Shown here piece by piece: positions 6,470-14,200 of a stretch of DNA of 21,201 bases. The position numbers and the translations under genes were made by a program. Below the pieces are notes generated by a model. That model worked only from the letters and a program-made list of their open reading frames with translations. It made no database searches and was not told where the DNA came from. Position 1 is the stretch's first letter, and each line of letters starts with the position of its first letter. This DNA comes from Bacteroidota bacterium. Its GTDB lineage: Bacteria; Bacteroidota; Rhodothermia; Rhodothermales; JAAAOL01. The DNA is taken from the NCBI GenBank assembly GCA_009908885.1, contig JAAAOL010000555.1, forward strand, positions 1 through 21,201, written 5' to 3'.

Positions 6470-6997
6470 CTACTCCGCCGGGGCCGGAGATGACGAGAGC
6501 GGACGCACCGGGAGCGACAGCGTACGCGCGCCGTGCCGGGCGAAGGTGAACGTCAGCGCCAGCGAGTCGCCCTCGGCCAGGCCGCGTGTGAGGCGGATCA
6601 GCATGACGTGCCTGCCGCCGGGCTCCAGCATGACGTTCGTATCCGGCGGCACCGGAATCGGCGGAATCTTTCGCATCCCGCGCATCCCGCCCTCGCGCTC
6701 GTAGCTCTCGTGCAGTTCGACGAGTTCGGCCACGGGCGAGGTCACCCGTAGCAGCGTGTCGGCAGCGCCGGTGGTGTTGAGCAAGCGCAGGTAGGCCGCG
6801 CTCATGCCCCCCTGCGGGCCGGTTCGCGCCCACGCGCCGTCGACGATCAGCGTGTCGTCCAGCGTCTCGGCCTCCAGGGTGCCCGGGCTCGGGTCATCGG
6901 GACTGGCGGAGGTGTCGGACGGATCGTCGGAGCGGCAGCCGGCCACCAGCAGACCGACCAGCAGCACGGAGAGAAACAGGCGCATCGGGAGTGTCAT
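6470..6997 (-). CDS. PCuAC-type periplasmic copper chaperone lipoprotein
   Basis: This 175-residue protein begins with a lipoprotein signal (LLVGLLVAGC, lipobox Cys at 21) and an acidic, Ser/Pro-rich linker to about residue 48. A PCuAC domain follows. The copper motif is readable as H96-E97-x10-M108-x21-H130-x-M132, exactly the spacing of H(M)X10MX21HXM except that the second position is Glu. PCuAC passes Cu(I) to the CuA or CuB site of cytochrome oxidase, usually together with SCO1. The start overlaps the SCO1 stop by 4 bases (ATGA), showing translational coupling. Confidence 0.92.
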   Translation of the reverse strand: MTLPMRLFLSVLLVGLLVAGCRSDDPSDTSASPDDPSPGTLEAETLDDTLIVDGAWARTGPQGGMSAAYLRLLNTTGAADTLLRVTSPVAELVELHESYEREGGMRGMRKIPPIPVPPDTNVMLEPGGRHVMLIRLTRGLAEGDSLALTFTFARHGARTLSLPVRPLSSSPAPAE

Positions 6998-7608
6998 GAG
7001 GCATCGCGCAGCGCGTTGATGTCTTCGACGAGGATCTCGGGCGGCGTCACGCTGCCGCCGTAGTGGCGCACGATGCGACCGCGCGCGTCGAGCAGCGTCA
7101 CCTGGTCCGTGTGGTCGATGAAATACACCTCCTCGCCCGCCTCCGTGGTGGAGGTGTACGAGATCTCGGAGCGGACCCCGAACCGCTCCATCATCCGGTC
7201 GACGGTGGTGGTGTCGCCCGTGAGGAAGAGCCAGCCGGTGTCCTCCAGTCCATAGGCGTCGCGGTACCGGCGGAGGACGCTCGGCGTGTCGCGCGCGGGG
7301 TCGAAGGTGACGGTGACGAACTGCACCTCCTCCGGCGCCTCCAGCTGGTCGCGCACCCGCCGCATGTTTGCCGTCGTGATGGGGCAGATGTCCGGGCAGT
7401 GCGTGTAGACGAAGCCCATCAGCGTCGGCTGGCCCTCCAGGTCGTCGGGGACCGTCACCGTCGTGCTGTCTTGATCGACGAGCTGGTACGACGCGTCGTC
7501 CAGGTCGTCGAGCACGGAAGCATCCTGGCAGCCTGTCGCCAGCAGAAGCACAGCGGCGAGGACGGCAAGGAGACGGACAGGCGTGAAGAGGCCTCTGGCG
7601 TACGGCAT
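6994..7608 (-). CDS. SCO1/SenC family copper chaperone lipoprotein
   Basis: This 204-residue protein has a lipoprotein signal (LLLATGC, Cys 27) followed by a thioredoxin-fold SCO domain. The copper ligands are the C71-P-D-I-C75 pair in YTHCPDICP and the distal H166 in FIDHTDQ. TFDPARDTP (about 101-109) is the usual conserved strand after the CxxxC helix. SCO proteins deliver copper to, or reduce, the CuA centre of cytochrome c oxidase in the periplasm. The gene sits between a CusF-like lipoprotein gene and PCuAC with 4-base gaps or overlaps, as expected for a single transcription unit. Confidence 0.94.
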   Translation of the reverse strand: MPYARGLFTPVRLLAVLAAVLLLATGCQDASVLDDLDDASYQLVDQDSTTVTVPDDLEGQPTLMGFVYTHCPDICPITTANMRRVRDQLEAPEEVQFVTVTFDPARDTPSVLRRYRDAYGLEDTGWLFLTGDTTTVDRMMERFGVRSEISYTSTTEAGEEVYFIDHTDQVTLLDARGRIVRHYGGSVTPPEILVEDINALRDAS

Positions 7609-7612
7609 GGCG

Positions 7613-8026
7613 TTACGGCGTGGCGTCCGGAGTGGGCGCGGGGGTCGTATCGGGAGCGGCGCGGGTCGTATCCGGTGCGGGGAGCACGAGCGTCGTCGTG
7701 TCCGGCAGCCGTTCCAGGTTGCGGGCGGCGTAGCCTCGCTCGGTGTCCACCAGGTCGAAGGCCAGCTTGTCGCCCGGCCGGAGGGTGTCGAGCACGGCGG
7801 GATCGTCCAGGCGGAAGGTCATGCGCATGGCGTCCATCGTGCCGGGGATGGCCTCGTGCGCGATGACGGCGGCCTGTCCCCCATACTGCGGCCCCACGTA
7901 GACGCCGCGCGTGGGATACGTCGGCTCCGCTGGCGGCGATTCCGCCCCCCCACAGCCGACGAGCAGCGCCGCGCCCAGGAGGACAGCAGCCGCGACGCGG
8001 AATGAATAGCGGCGAAGGAGGAGCAT
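7613..8026 (-). CDS. CusF-like copper-binding lipoprotein
   Basis: From the ATG at 8026 this is a 137-residue protein with a lipoprotein signal ending LLVGCGG (Cys 25). A small beta-barrel-like domain follows in which VIAHEAIPGTMDAMRMTFRL and LRPGDKLAFDL match the CusF/CusX copper-binding domain. Likely ligands are H57, M64, M67 and M69. The C-terminus is a Thr/Pro/Ala-rich tail of about 25 residues with repeated PDTT. A TTG at 8041 would add five residues and is less likely. It is the first gene of the copper relay cluster, with SCO1 starting 4 bases after its stop. The other CusABC efflux parts are absent from the window, so a role in supplying copper to SCO/PCuAC is more plausible than export. 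Confidence 0.82.
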   Translation of the reverse strand: MLLLRRYSFRVAAAVLLGAALLVGCGGAESPPAEPTYPTRGVYVGPQYGGQAAVIAHEAIPGTMDAMRMTFRLDDPAVLDTLRPGDKLAFDLVDTERGYAARNLERLPDTTTLVLPAPDTTRAAPDTTPAPTPDATP

Positions 8027-8279
8027 CGGCCTGGGGAGCAATCGAGGGATGCCGGGGTGATGGACACACGCCGCACGGCCCCGATGGTTGCCCGGCTCCT
8101 CGAAGGCGCAGCTGATTTCGAGGCAAGTTCAAAGCGGGTCGTTTTTGCCCCCGCGCAGAGGAACCCTCGATCAGGCATCGGTTAGAAATCAACAGAGGTC
8201 TCCTCCATCGCGTAGCAAGGGCCTCGAAGTACCGCTGGAGGTCGTACTGTCCATCGCTGCCCGCCCGTCTGCCGTGCGT

Positions 8280-11200
8280 ATGCCCCATCTGCCGTCGTCC
8301 GACTGCATTGCTTTTCTGGCTCGGACGGTGCTGGTCGTCCTGATCCTGGCGTGTCTCCCAACGGAGACGGAGGCGCAGTACTTCCGCTTCGGCAAGAACA
8401 AGGTGCAGTACGAGGCGGACACCTGGTATTACGTGCAGTCGAAGCATTTCGACGTGTACTACTACGAGGGCGGTGAGCACCTGGCGGACTACACGGCCAA
8501 AGCGGCAGAAGAGGCCTACGCCCAGATCGCAGACCTCTTCCAGCACGAGATCTCGGACCGCATCCCGATCATCGCCTACCAGAGCCACAACGACTTCGCG
8601 GTGACCAACGCGGTCAACCTGCCCACCTACTCCGAGGGCATCGGCGGCGTCACGGAGCTGTTCAAAAACCGCGTCGCCATCCCTTTCACGGGCGACTACC
8701 GCGACTACCGTCGCGTGGTGCATCACGAGCTGGTCCACGCCGTCATCAACGACATGTTCTACGGCGGCTCCATCCAGTCCGTCATCCAGAACAACATCCA
8801 GCTGCGCATCCCGCTCTGGTTCAACGAAGGGCTGGCCGAGTATGCCGCCCTCGGCTGGGACACCAACTCCGACATGTTCGTGCGCGAGGCCATTCTGGAG
8901 GACAATCTCGCGCCGATTCCGTACCTGAACGGCTACTTCGCCTATCGCGGCGGGCAGAGCGTGTGGGACTACATCGCCGAGCAGTACGGCGAGCAGAAGA
9001 TCGGCGAGATCCTGCAGCGGCTCCGCGTGACGCGCTCGGTGGAGGCCGCCTTCAAGCGCTCGACGGGGCTCGACCTGGAAGAGCTCTCCGAGCGCTGGCA
9101 GAAGGCGCTCAAAGAAGTCTACTACCCCGAGCTGGCCGCTCGCGAAGACCTCGACGAGATCGCCACGCCCCTGCTCACGCGTGAGAACGCGGGGTACATG
9201 AACACGGGACCGGCCCTCTCGCCCCAGGGTGACAAGATCGCCTTCATCTCGACGAAAGACCGCCTGTTCGACGTCTACCTGGCCAGCGCCAACGACGGCA
9301 CCATCCTGAAGAAGCTGGTGGACGGGCAGACGAGTCCCGAGTTCGAGAGCCTGCGCATCCTCTCCCCCGGCCTCACCTGGAGTCCGGACGGCACGCAGAT
9401 CGCCCTCGCCGTCAAGAGCGGCCCGTCGGACGCCATCGCGCTGGTGGACGTGGAGACGGGCGCGACGACGCACTACCGCATCCCCGACGTCGACCAGATC
9501 GTGACCGTCGCATGGAGCCCGGACGGGCAGCGCATCGCCTTCGAGGGCTCGATGGATGCGCAGAGCGACATCTACGTGCTCGACCTGGCGACGCGCGCGA
9601 CGACCAATTACACGAACGACGTCTTCAGCGACCACGAACCCGCCTGGAGCCCGGACGGGCAGGCGCTGCTCTTCCACAGCGACCGGGGCGCGTACACCAC
9701 GGTCGGGCGCCATCAGGCCGACACCTTCGAGATGGTGCGGCACGACTACGGCCAGTTCGACGTGTACCGCCTGCCGATGGGTGCGCAGCGGGCCGAGCGG
9801 CTGACGTTCGACGCGTCCTGGGACGAGCACAGCGCCAAGTTCGACGGCACCGGCGGGCGCATTCTGTTCATCTCGGACCGCAACGGCATCCCGAACCTGT
9901 ACGCCAAAGACCTGACGACAGGCGTCGAGCGGCCGCTGACGGACGTGGGCATCGGCGTGATGCAGGTGTCGCTCGCGGCGGACGGACAGAAGGCCGCGCT
10001 GGTGAGCCTGCACGAGGGCGCGCACTCGATCTACGTGCTCAAGGCGCCCTTCGAGCGGCGGATGGAGACCGACGAGCTGGTGCCCAACGTGTGGGCGCAG
10101 CGGGTGATGCAGGAGACGCGACAGCCCGCTCCGGCCCTGGCGCTGGCCCAGGCGTCGCGGCGGCAGAGCAACCCGTTCCTGCGCGACGCCTCCGATGGAG
10201 CCGCCTACCAGCGTCGCCCGGACGTGCGCTGGGAAGAGCTACTGGCTTCACGGACGCCGCTCCCGTTCCTGGCCGAGGCCGACGAAGACGACTTCACCGA
10301 CGGCACGAACGGCCCGGACCGCCCGCCCGCCAGCACGATGGACGGCGACGGCACGGAGGGCACGAACGGCGACGGGGAGACCGCGTCCGACACGACGGCC
10401 TACGGCGACCTGCGGGTCGACTTCCGCAACTACGTCTTCAGCGACGCCTTCGACGAGGCGGCGGGTGACGACGTGCCGGACGTGCTGGCGCGCAACCGCT
10501 TCAATCCGCAGGAGAACATGGACGAGGACGGCGACTACACGCCGCGCCGCTACAAGCTCAAGTTCTCGCCCGACCTCGTCTACGGCACCGCCGGGTACAG
10601 CTCGCTCTACGGCGTGCAGGGCGTCACGCAGATGATGTTCAGCGACATGCTGGGCAACCATCAGATCTTCGTGGCGACGAACCTGCTGATCGACCTGCGC
10701 AACTCGGACTACCTGCTGTCCTACAACTACCTGCCGCGCCGCGTGGACTGGAGCGTTTCCTCCTTCCACATCTCCCGCCTGCTGCTGGATGCCAACCTGC
10801 GCGTCTACCGCTACCGCTGGTACGGCGGCGGCGTGGCGGCCAGCTATCCGCTCGACAAGTTCCGCCGCGTGGACCTGGACCTCTCCGTGATGGGCGTGAG
10901 TCAGGCCGACGTGCGCGACCCCTCCCTCCCGACGGAATCGCGCACGCTGTTCCACCCGACGCTGACGTACACGAAGGACATCACGACGCCGGGCTTCCTG
11001 TATCCGCTGAGCGGCTACCGCTACGCGCTCAGCCTCTCCGGGAGTCCGGGCAGCCTGAGCGGCGGGCAGGTGCAGTTCGCCACACTGCTGGGTGACGCGC
11101 GGGCGTATACGTCGTTCGGCCGTGGGCGCTACTCACTGGCGGTACGTGGCTCGGCGGCGGGCTCGGTGGGCCCGAACCAGCAGCTCTTCTACACCTCGGG

Positions 11201-11669
11201 CGTGCAAAACTGGATCAACCGCGACATCGACGACGACAACGGCTTCCCGGTCGAGGACGTGACCGACTTCGTCTTCGCCACGCAGGTGCTGCCGGTGCGC
11301 GGCTACGAGATCAACGCCCGCAACGGCTCCTACTTCTGGCTCGTCAACGGCGAGTTTCGCTTCCCGCTCATCGCCGCCGTGCTGCCGGGGCCGCTCCCCA
11401 TCGCGCCGCTCTACAACCTGCAGGGCTCGGCCTTCGTGGACGTGGGCGGCGTGTGGGGCGGACGCAACCGCGACAACAAGCGCTTCAACGTCTTCCGCGA
11501 CGACCCGGTGACGGGCGAGCGCGTCTTCGACGACCTGCTCCTCAGCGCGGGTCTCGGCCTGCGTACTATCCTATTCGGCTACCCGATCCGCTTCGACTGG
11601 GCCTGGCCCCACGACGGGCAGGGCTTCCAGGGCCACCAGTTTCACTTCTCCGTCGGCCTGGACTTTTAA
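8280..11669 (+). CDS. Secreted gluzincin-like protease / TolB-type propeller / outer-membrane barrel fusion
   Basis: From the ATG at 8280 the product is 1129 residues. A signal peptide (residues 1-32, ending ETEAQ) is followed by a peptidase-MA-like domain with HELVH (149-153) and the downstream NEGLAEY motif (E183), the zinc-site pattern of gluzincins. From about residue 300 to 600 come PD40/TolB-like propeller blades (ALSPQGDKIAF, TWSPDGTQIAL, AWSPDGQRIAF, AWSPDGQALLF, ADGQKAALV). An acidic Gly/Asp/Thr-rich linker (about 670-710) leads to a C-terminal region of about 375 residues with alternating aromatic strands. The protein ends FSVGLDF, a typical terminal-Phe barrel strand of BamA/TamA-like proteins. 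It probably sits in the outer membrane; its substrate is unknown. A TTG at 8088 would extend the frame but leaves no signal peptide. Confidence 0.85.
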   Translation: MPHLPSSDCIAFLARTVLVVLILACLPTETEAQYFRFGKNKVQYEADTWYYVQSKHFDVYYYEGGEHLADYTAKAAEEAYAQIADLFQHEISDRIPIIAYQSHNDFAVTNAVNLPTYSEGIGGVTELFKNRVAIPFTGDYRDYRRVVHHELVHAVINDMFYGGSIQSVIQNNIQLRIPLWFNEGLAEYAALGWDTNSDMFVREAILEDNLAPIPYLNGYFAYRGGQSVWDYIAEQYGEQKIGEILQRLRVTRSVEAAFKRSTGLDLEELSERWQKALKEVYYPELAAREDLDEIATPLLTRENAGYMNTGPALSPQGDKIAFISTKDRLFDVYLASANDGTILKKLVDGQTSPEFESLRILSPGLTWSPDGTQIALAVKSGPSDAIALVDVETGATTHYRIPDVDQIVTVAWSPDGQRIAFEGSMDAQSDIYVLDLATRATTNYTNDVFSDHEPAWSPDGQALLFHSDRGAYTTVGRHQADTFEMVRHDYGQFDVYRLPMGAQRAERLTFDASWDEHSAKFDGTGGRILFISDRNGIPNLYAKDLTTGVERPLTDVGIGVMQVSLAADGQKAALVSLHEGAHSIYVLKAPFERRMETDELVPNVWAQRVMQETRQPAPALALAQASRRQSNPFLRDASDGAAYQRRPDVRWEELLASRTPLPFLAEADEDDFTDGTNGPDRPPASTMDGDGTEGTNGDGETASDTTAYGDLRVDFRNYVFSDAFDEAAGDDVPDVLARNRFNPQENMDEDGDYTPRRYKLKFSPDLVYGTAGYSSLYGVQGVTQMMFSDMLGNHQIFVATNLLIDLRNSDYLLSYNYLPRRVDWSVSSFHISRLLLDANLRVYRYRWYGGGVAASYPLDKFRRVDLDLSVMGVSQADVRDPSLPTESRTLFHPTLTYTKDITTPGFLYPLSGYRYALSLSGSPGSLSGGQVQFATLLGDARAYTSFGRGRYSLAVRGSAAGSVGPNQQLFYTSGVQNWINRDIDDDNGFPVEDVTDFVFATQVLPVRGYEINARNGSYFWLVNGEFRFPLIAAVLPGPLPIAPLYNLQGSAFVDVGGVWGGRNRDNKRFNVFRDDPVTGERVFDDLLLSAGLGLRTILFGYPIRFDWAWPHDGQGFQGHQFHFSVGLDF

Positions 11670-11747
11670 TGCCGCTCCCGAACGGTGTCCTCGTCAGTGC
11701 CGTCACTGGACGCGACGCTCGTGATTCGTGGTCCGTGATGCGTGATA

Positions 11748-11897
11748 CCGTTTTCGCCGGGCGACGTCCGTGTACCCGAGGACGTGGTGCGTAATGCGTG
11801 ATGCGTAAGGACGCACTGCTGGTGTGATGGCCCGTGCCTGTCACGGACCACGCAACACGTATCACGAGGGGCGACACCAGGATCCAGACATCACCAA
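11748..11897 (-). repeat. Dispersed heptamer-repeat intergenic element, copy B (intact)
   Basis: This is the uninterrupted counterpart of 5422-5736, inverted, lying between the convergent ends of the barrel gene (11669) and the FecR gene (11944). Shared blocks on the plus strand are 11748-11774 (27 bp, 2 mismatches to copy A), 11783-11799 (17 bp exact), 11829-11842 and 11840-11853 (14 bp each, exact) and 11870-11897. A hairpin GGCCCGTG-CCTGT-CACGGACC (11829-11849, one mismatch) marks the spot where copy A is split. Additional 7-bp-period repeats continue to 11717. As in copy A, the GCGAAAACGG end faces the stop codon of the gene upstream. Confidence 0.75.
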
Positions 11898-11943
11898 TCT
11901 GAATCAGTATGAGGATGCTGGGTGCGAGGGAAGACGGCGATGC

Positions 11944-13146
11944 TCAGGACGCGGGCGCCAGCACGTAGCCCGACGCAGTATCGCCGCGCACGTCGGCCTC
12001 GACCGTCGTGGCCAGGACGCTGAGCACCTGCGCCAGCGGCTGCTCTTGCTCGAAGGTGCCCGTCACCCGCTCGTCGGCCAGTGCCGCGTCCACCTGCACC
12101 GGCACGCCATAGTGCGCCTGCAACTGCGTGGCCGCCTCGTGGAGCGGCGTCGCCCGGAAGACGAACAGGCCTGTCCATGCCAGCGCCTCCGTCAGTTCGA
12201 CGGCTTCCGGCGTCGTCGGGCGGGCGTTGGCAGCGACGCGGCTGCGCTGCCCCGGCTCCAGCACCACAGTCTGATCCGGTGCATTTTTCGGTGCCACGGC
12301 GACACGCCCGCTCGCCAGCACGACGTCCATCGCCGCAGCATCGGCCTGGATGCCGAAGCTGGTGCCGAGCACGGTCGTCACGCCGGACGGCGTCTCCACC
12401 GTGAAGCCCTGCTGGCCGGGAACGACCTCGAAGAACGCGCGCCCATCGAGCTGTACGCGGCGGTTGAACGGCGTGGCTTCGTCGGGATCGGCATAGGTGA
12501 GACGCGAGGTTTCCAGCAGCCGCACCGTCGAACCGTCGGCCAGGGTGACGACCTGCGTCTCTCCCTCGGCCACGTCCAGCGTGACGAGACTGCGGTCGCG
12601 CTGAAGGAGCAGCACGGCCACAGCGACGAAGAGCACGACGGCCACGGCGGTCCCGATCCGCCAGGCCCAGCGAGAGACGCTACGAGACGGCGGCGCGGCG
12701 CGGCGGTCGGTCGACGGGCGCATGCGTTCCATCCGCTGCCCCCGGCGGCGCGCGGGGCGGTCTTCAGCCGCTGAGGACGACGGCGCATGAGCTGCCCATA
12801 CGGCGTCGAAGTCCGCACAGGCATCTTCGATGTCGTCGACGACGTCGGCCAGGCCGGGATGAGCGCGGAGGGCGTCCTCCAGGTCAGCAGCGGCGGCATC
12901 GAGCCGTTGCGCCTCGTCGTCCGTAAGCGCTTCCTGATAGCCGGAGCGGTCGAGCGCGTAGAGAACGAGCAGGTGATGATCCGGCAGGTCGGCGGCCAGA
13001 CGTTCACGTACGGCGGCCCGTGCCTGCTGCCAGCGGGCGAAGGCCGCGGCCAGGTCGGAGTCGTTGTCCAACGCTTCGCGGAGCGCCGCCCGCTGCTCGG
13101 GCGACGGGTCCTCCGAAAAAAGAAGCGCGTCGAACGGGTGTTGCAT
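11944..13146 (-). CDS. FecR-type anti-sigma/transmembrane sensor
   Basis: From the ATG at 13146 the protein has 400 residues. A long, acidic, helical cytoplasmic region (1-158) probably binds the sigma factor. A single membrane helix (about 161-182, TAVAVVLFVAVAVLLL) follows, then a periplasmic FecR domain (about 192-290; VTLADGSTVRLLETSRL, VQLDGRAFFEV, TVLGTSFGIQ). The C-terminal DUF4974/STN-like domain (325-395) includes FVFRATPLHEAATQLQAHYG. FecR proteins relay outer-membrane signals to an ECF sigma factor, and the sigma gene lies 172 bases upstream on the same strand. Unlike classical Fec/SusCD loci, no TonB-dependent receptor is adjacent. The longer frame to 13392 overlaps the sigma gene and is rejected. 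Confidence 0.88.
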   Translation of the reverse strand: MQHPFDALLFSEDPSPEQRAALREALDNDSDLAAAFARWQQARAAVRERLAADLPDHHLLVLYALDRSGYQEALTDDEAQRLDAAAADLEDALRAHPGLADVVDDIEDACADFDAVWAAHAPSSSAAEDRPARRRGQRMERMRPSTDRRAAPPSRSVSRWAWRIGTAVAVVLFVAVAVLLLQRDRSLVTLDVAEGETQVVTLADGSTVRLLETSRLTYADPDEATPFNRRVQLDGRAFFEVVPGQQGFTVETPSGVTTVLGTSFGIQADAAAMDVVLASGRVAVAPKNAPDQTVVLEPGQRSRVAANARPTTPEAVELTEALAWTGLFVFRATPLHEAATQLQAHYGVPVQVDAALADERVTGTFEQEQPLAQVLSVLATTVEADVRGDTASGYVLAPAS

Positions 13147-13278
13147 GGATGTGAGGGCTGGGCGGTTGAGGGAGAGGGTGGTTCCGGGTGATGGAAAGCG
13201 TCCTGATGGCCCTCGCAGGACGCCCGGCTCTTTCAAGACGCGTCGTGCCGCGCAATAGTAACATCGTCCCGGGGCGGA

Positions 13279-13296
13279 GCCGCTTAACGGAGCGGC
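13279..13296 (-). other. Small hairpin between sigma and FecR genes
   Basis: GCCGCT (13279-13284) and AGCGGC (13291-13296) form a perfect 6-bp stem with a 6-base loop, 22 bases after the sigma-factor stop on the minus strand. There is no T-run, so it is a weak candidate for partial termination or mRNA processing between the sigma and anti-sigma genes. Confidence 0.3.
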
Positions 13297-13318
13297 GGGG
13301 AATCGGTGCCAGCGTCGG

Positions 13319-13888
13319 CTACAGGCTGCCGAGCAGGAGGGTGAGCCCGACGATGACCGTCGCCAGCGCATCGCGCATCTTGTCGAAGGCACGCTTCACC
13401 TGCATCTTGATGGCGGCCTCCGTGGTGCCGATCATCTCGGCGATCTCCTGATAGCGGTAGCCGTACTCGCGCAGTTCCAGAATCCGCCGGGCCTTGGGCG
13501 TCAGCATCGCGAGGGCCCGTTCGGCATCGATGGAAGACCCGGCGGCAGTCGGACGCTCGCTGTGGTTCGGGGGAAACTCGGGGTCGTACAGCCGCTCCTT
13601 GGTGCCGTAGCGCCCCCGGTACAGGTCGTGCAGCTCGAAGAGGGCGGCCTTCATGGCGAACGCCTTGAGGCGGTCCGCGTGGTTCAGGTCCTCCAGCCCG
13701 CCATGCACGCGCAGCAGCGTGTTCTGCACCAGATCATCGACCTCCGTTTTGCGGCCGATGCGCTTGATGAAGAAGGCCCTCAGGAGCGGTTGCAGCCGGG
13801 TCAGCAGGATCTCGCGCGCCTGCTCGTCCCCCGCCTGGGCACGCTCCACCAGACCAGCATCGAATTCACGGGAGGCAGCCATGAACAT
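13319..13888 (-). CDS. ECF RNA polymerase sigma factor with hydrophobic C-terminal tail
   Basis: This 189-residue protein has the two-domain ECF layout. Sigma region 2 spans about residues 10-90, with EVDDLVQNTLLRVH as the conserved core helix and LKAFAMKAALFELHDLYR as the -10-recognition part. Region 4 spans about 120-172, with LTPKARRILELREYGYRYQE and the recognition helix in GTTEAAIKMQVKRAF. It should direct RNA polymerase to a regulon controlled by the FecR protein encoded next. After region 4 the protein continues with ALATVIVGLTLLLGSL (174-189), an uncharged, membrane-like segment unusual for a sigma factor. The start could be ATG 13888, ATG 13882 or GTG 13891; no Shine-Dalgarno separates them. 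Confidence 0.9.
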   Translation of the reverse strand: MFMAASREFDAGLVERAQAGDEQAREILLTRLQPLLRAFFIKRIGRKTEVDDLVQNTLLRVHGGLEDLNHADRLKAFAMKAALFELHDLYRGRYGTKERLYDPEFPPNHSERPTAAGSSIDAERALAMLTPKARRILELREYGYRYQEIAEMIGTTEAAIKMQVKRAFDKMRDALATVIVGLTLLLGSL

Positions 13889-13891
13889 CAC

Positions 13892-14200
13892 AGGGGGACG
13901 GTGAGCAGACGACGGTTCGAGCCGGGACTACGCAGGCCGCAGCGCAGGGATGCACGGCCGGAGCATCCTCATCCAAAAGCCACACGGGGCGCGGGGATCA
14001 GCAAACGGCACGAACCGGACGGAGGTTCGTCTGGGGCCGATGACCGATGGGCGCCGCAGTGCCCCACAAATGCCTTGATCGCGACGCGCTGAGACGCTAG
14101 TTCTATCGGTACCCATGCAGCAGTACCGATGAGTCTCTGACGCCCCGATCTGTCTCCCTGGGGCCTCGCCCGTTCCCCTCACCATCTATCGAGGCACCTG
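13892..14200. other. Divergent intergenic region of sigma factor and NHL-TPR genes
   Basis: These roughly 310 bases contain no credible gene. They must carry the promoters of the divergent sigma operon (minus) and of the secreted propeller gene (plus). Visible structure is limited to a hairpin CGAACC/GGTTCG (14011-14029), an 8-bp inverted repeat at 14105-14130 and a GAGG Shine-Dalgarno (14191-14194) before the ATG at 14201. Confidence 0.6.
14105..14130. promoter_or_regulatory. 8-bp inverted repeat, possible operator
   Basis: ATCGGTAC (14105-14112) and GTACCGAT (14123-14130) are perfect inverted arms with a 10-base spacer and centre-to-centre spacing of 18 bases, about two helical turns. The site lies 70 bases upstream of the propeller gene start and in the control region of the divergent sigma operon. 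It has the shape of a dimeric repressor site or a leader hairpin. Which protein would bind is unknown. Confidence 0.4.

Noticed and set aside
6465..6833. N-terminal extension of the TauE/SafE-like gene
   Set aside because: The extension lies out of frame over the PCuAC gene; the ATG at 6464 has a GGAG site and the normal family N-terminus.
7455..10025. 856-codon open frame on the minus strand
   Set aside because: It is antisense to the well-supported protease/barrel gene and overlaps the SCO1 and CusF-like genes in another frame. Its Val/Arg/His-rich composition is typical of a GC-rich shadow frame.
11670..11943. Hidden small gene between the barrel and FecR genes
   Set aside because: The open frames here run through the repeat element and read as repetitive Arg/Thr/His peptides with no initiation signal.
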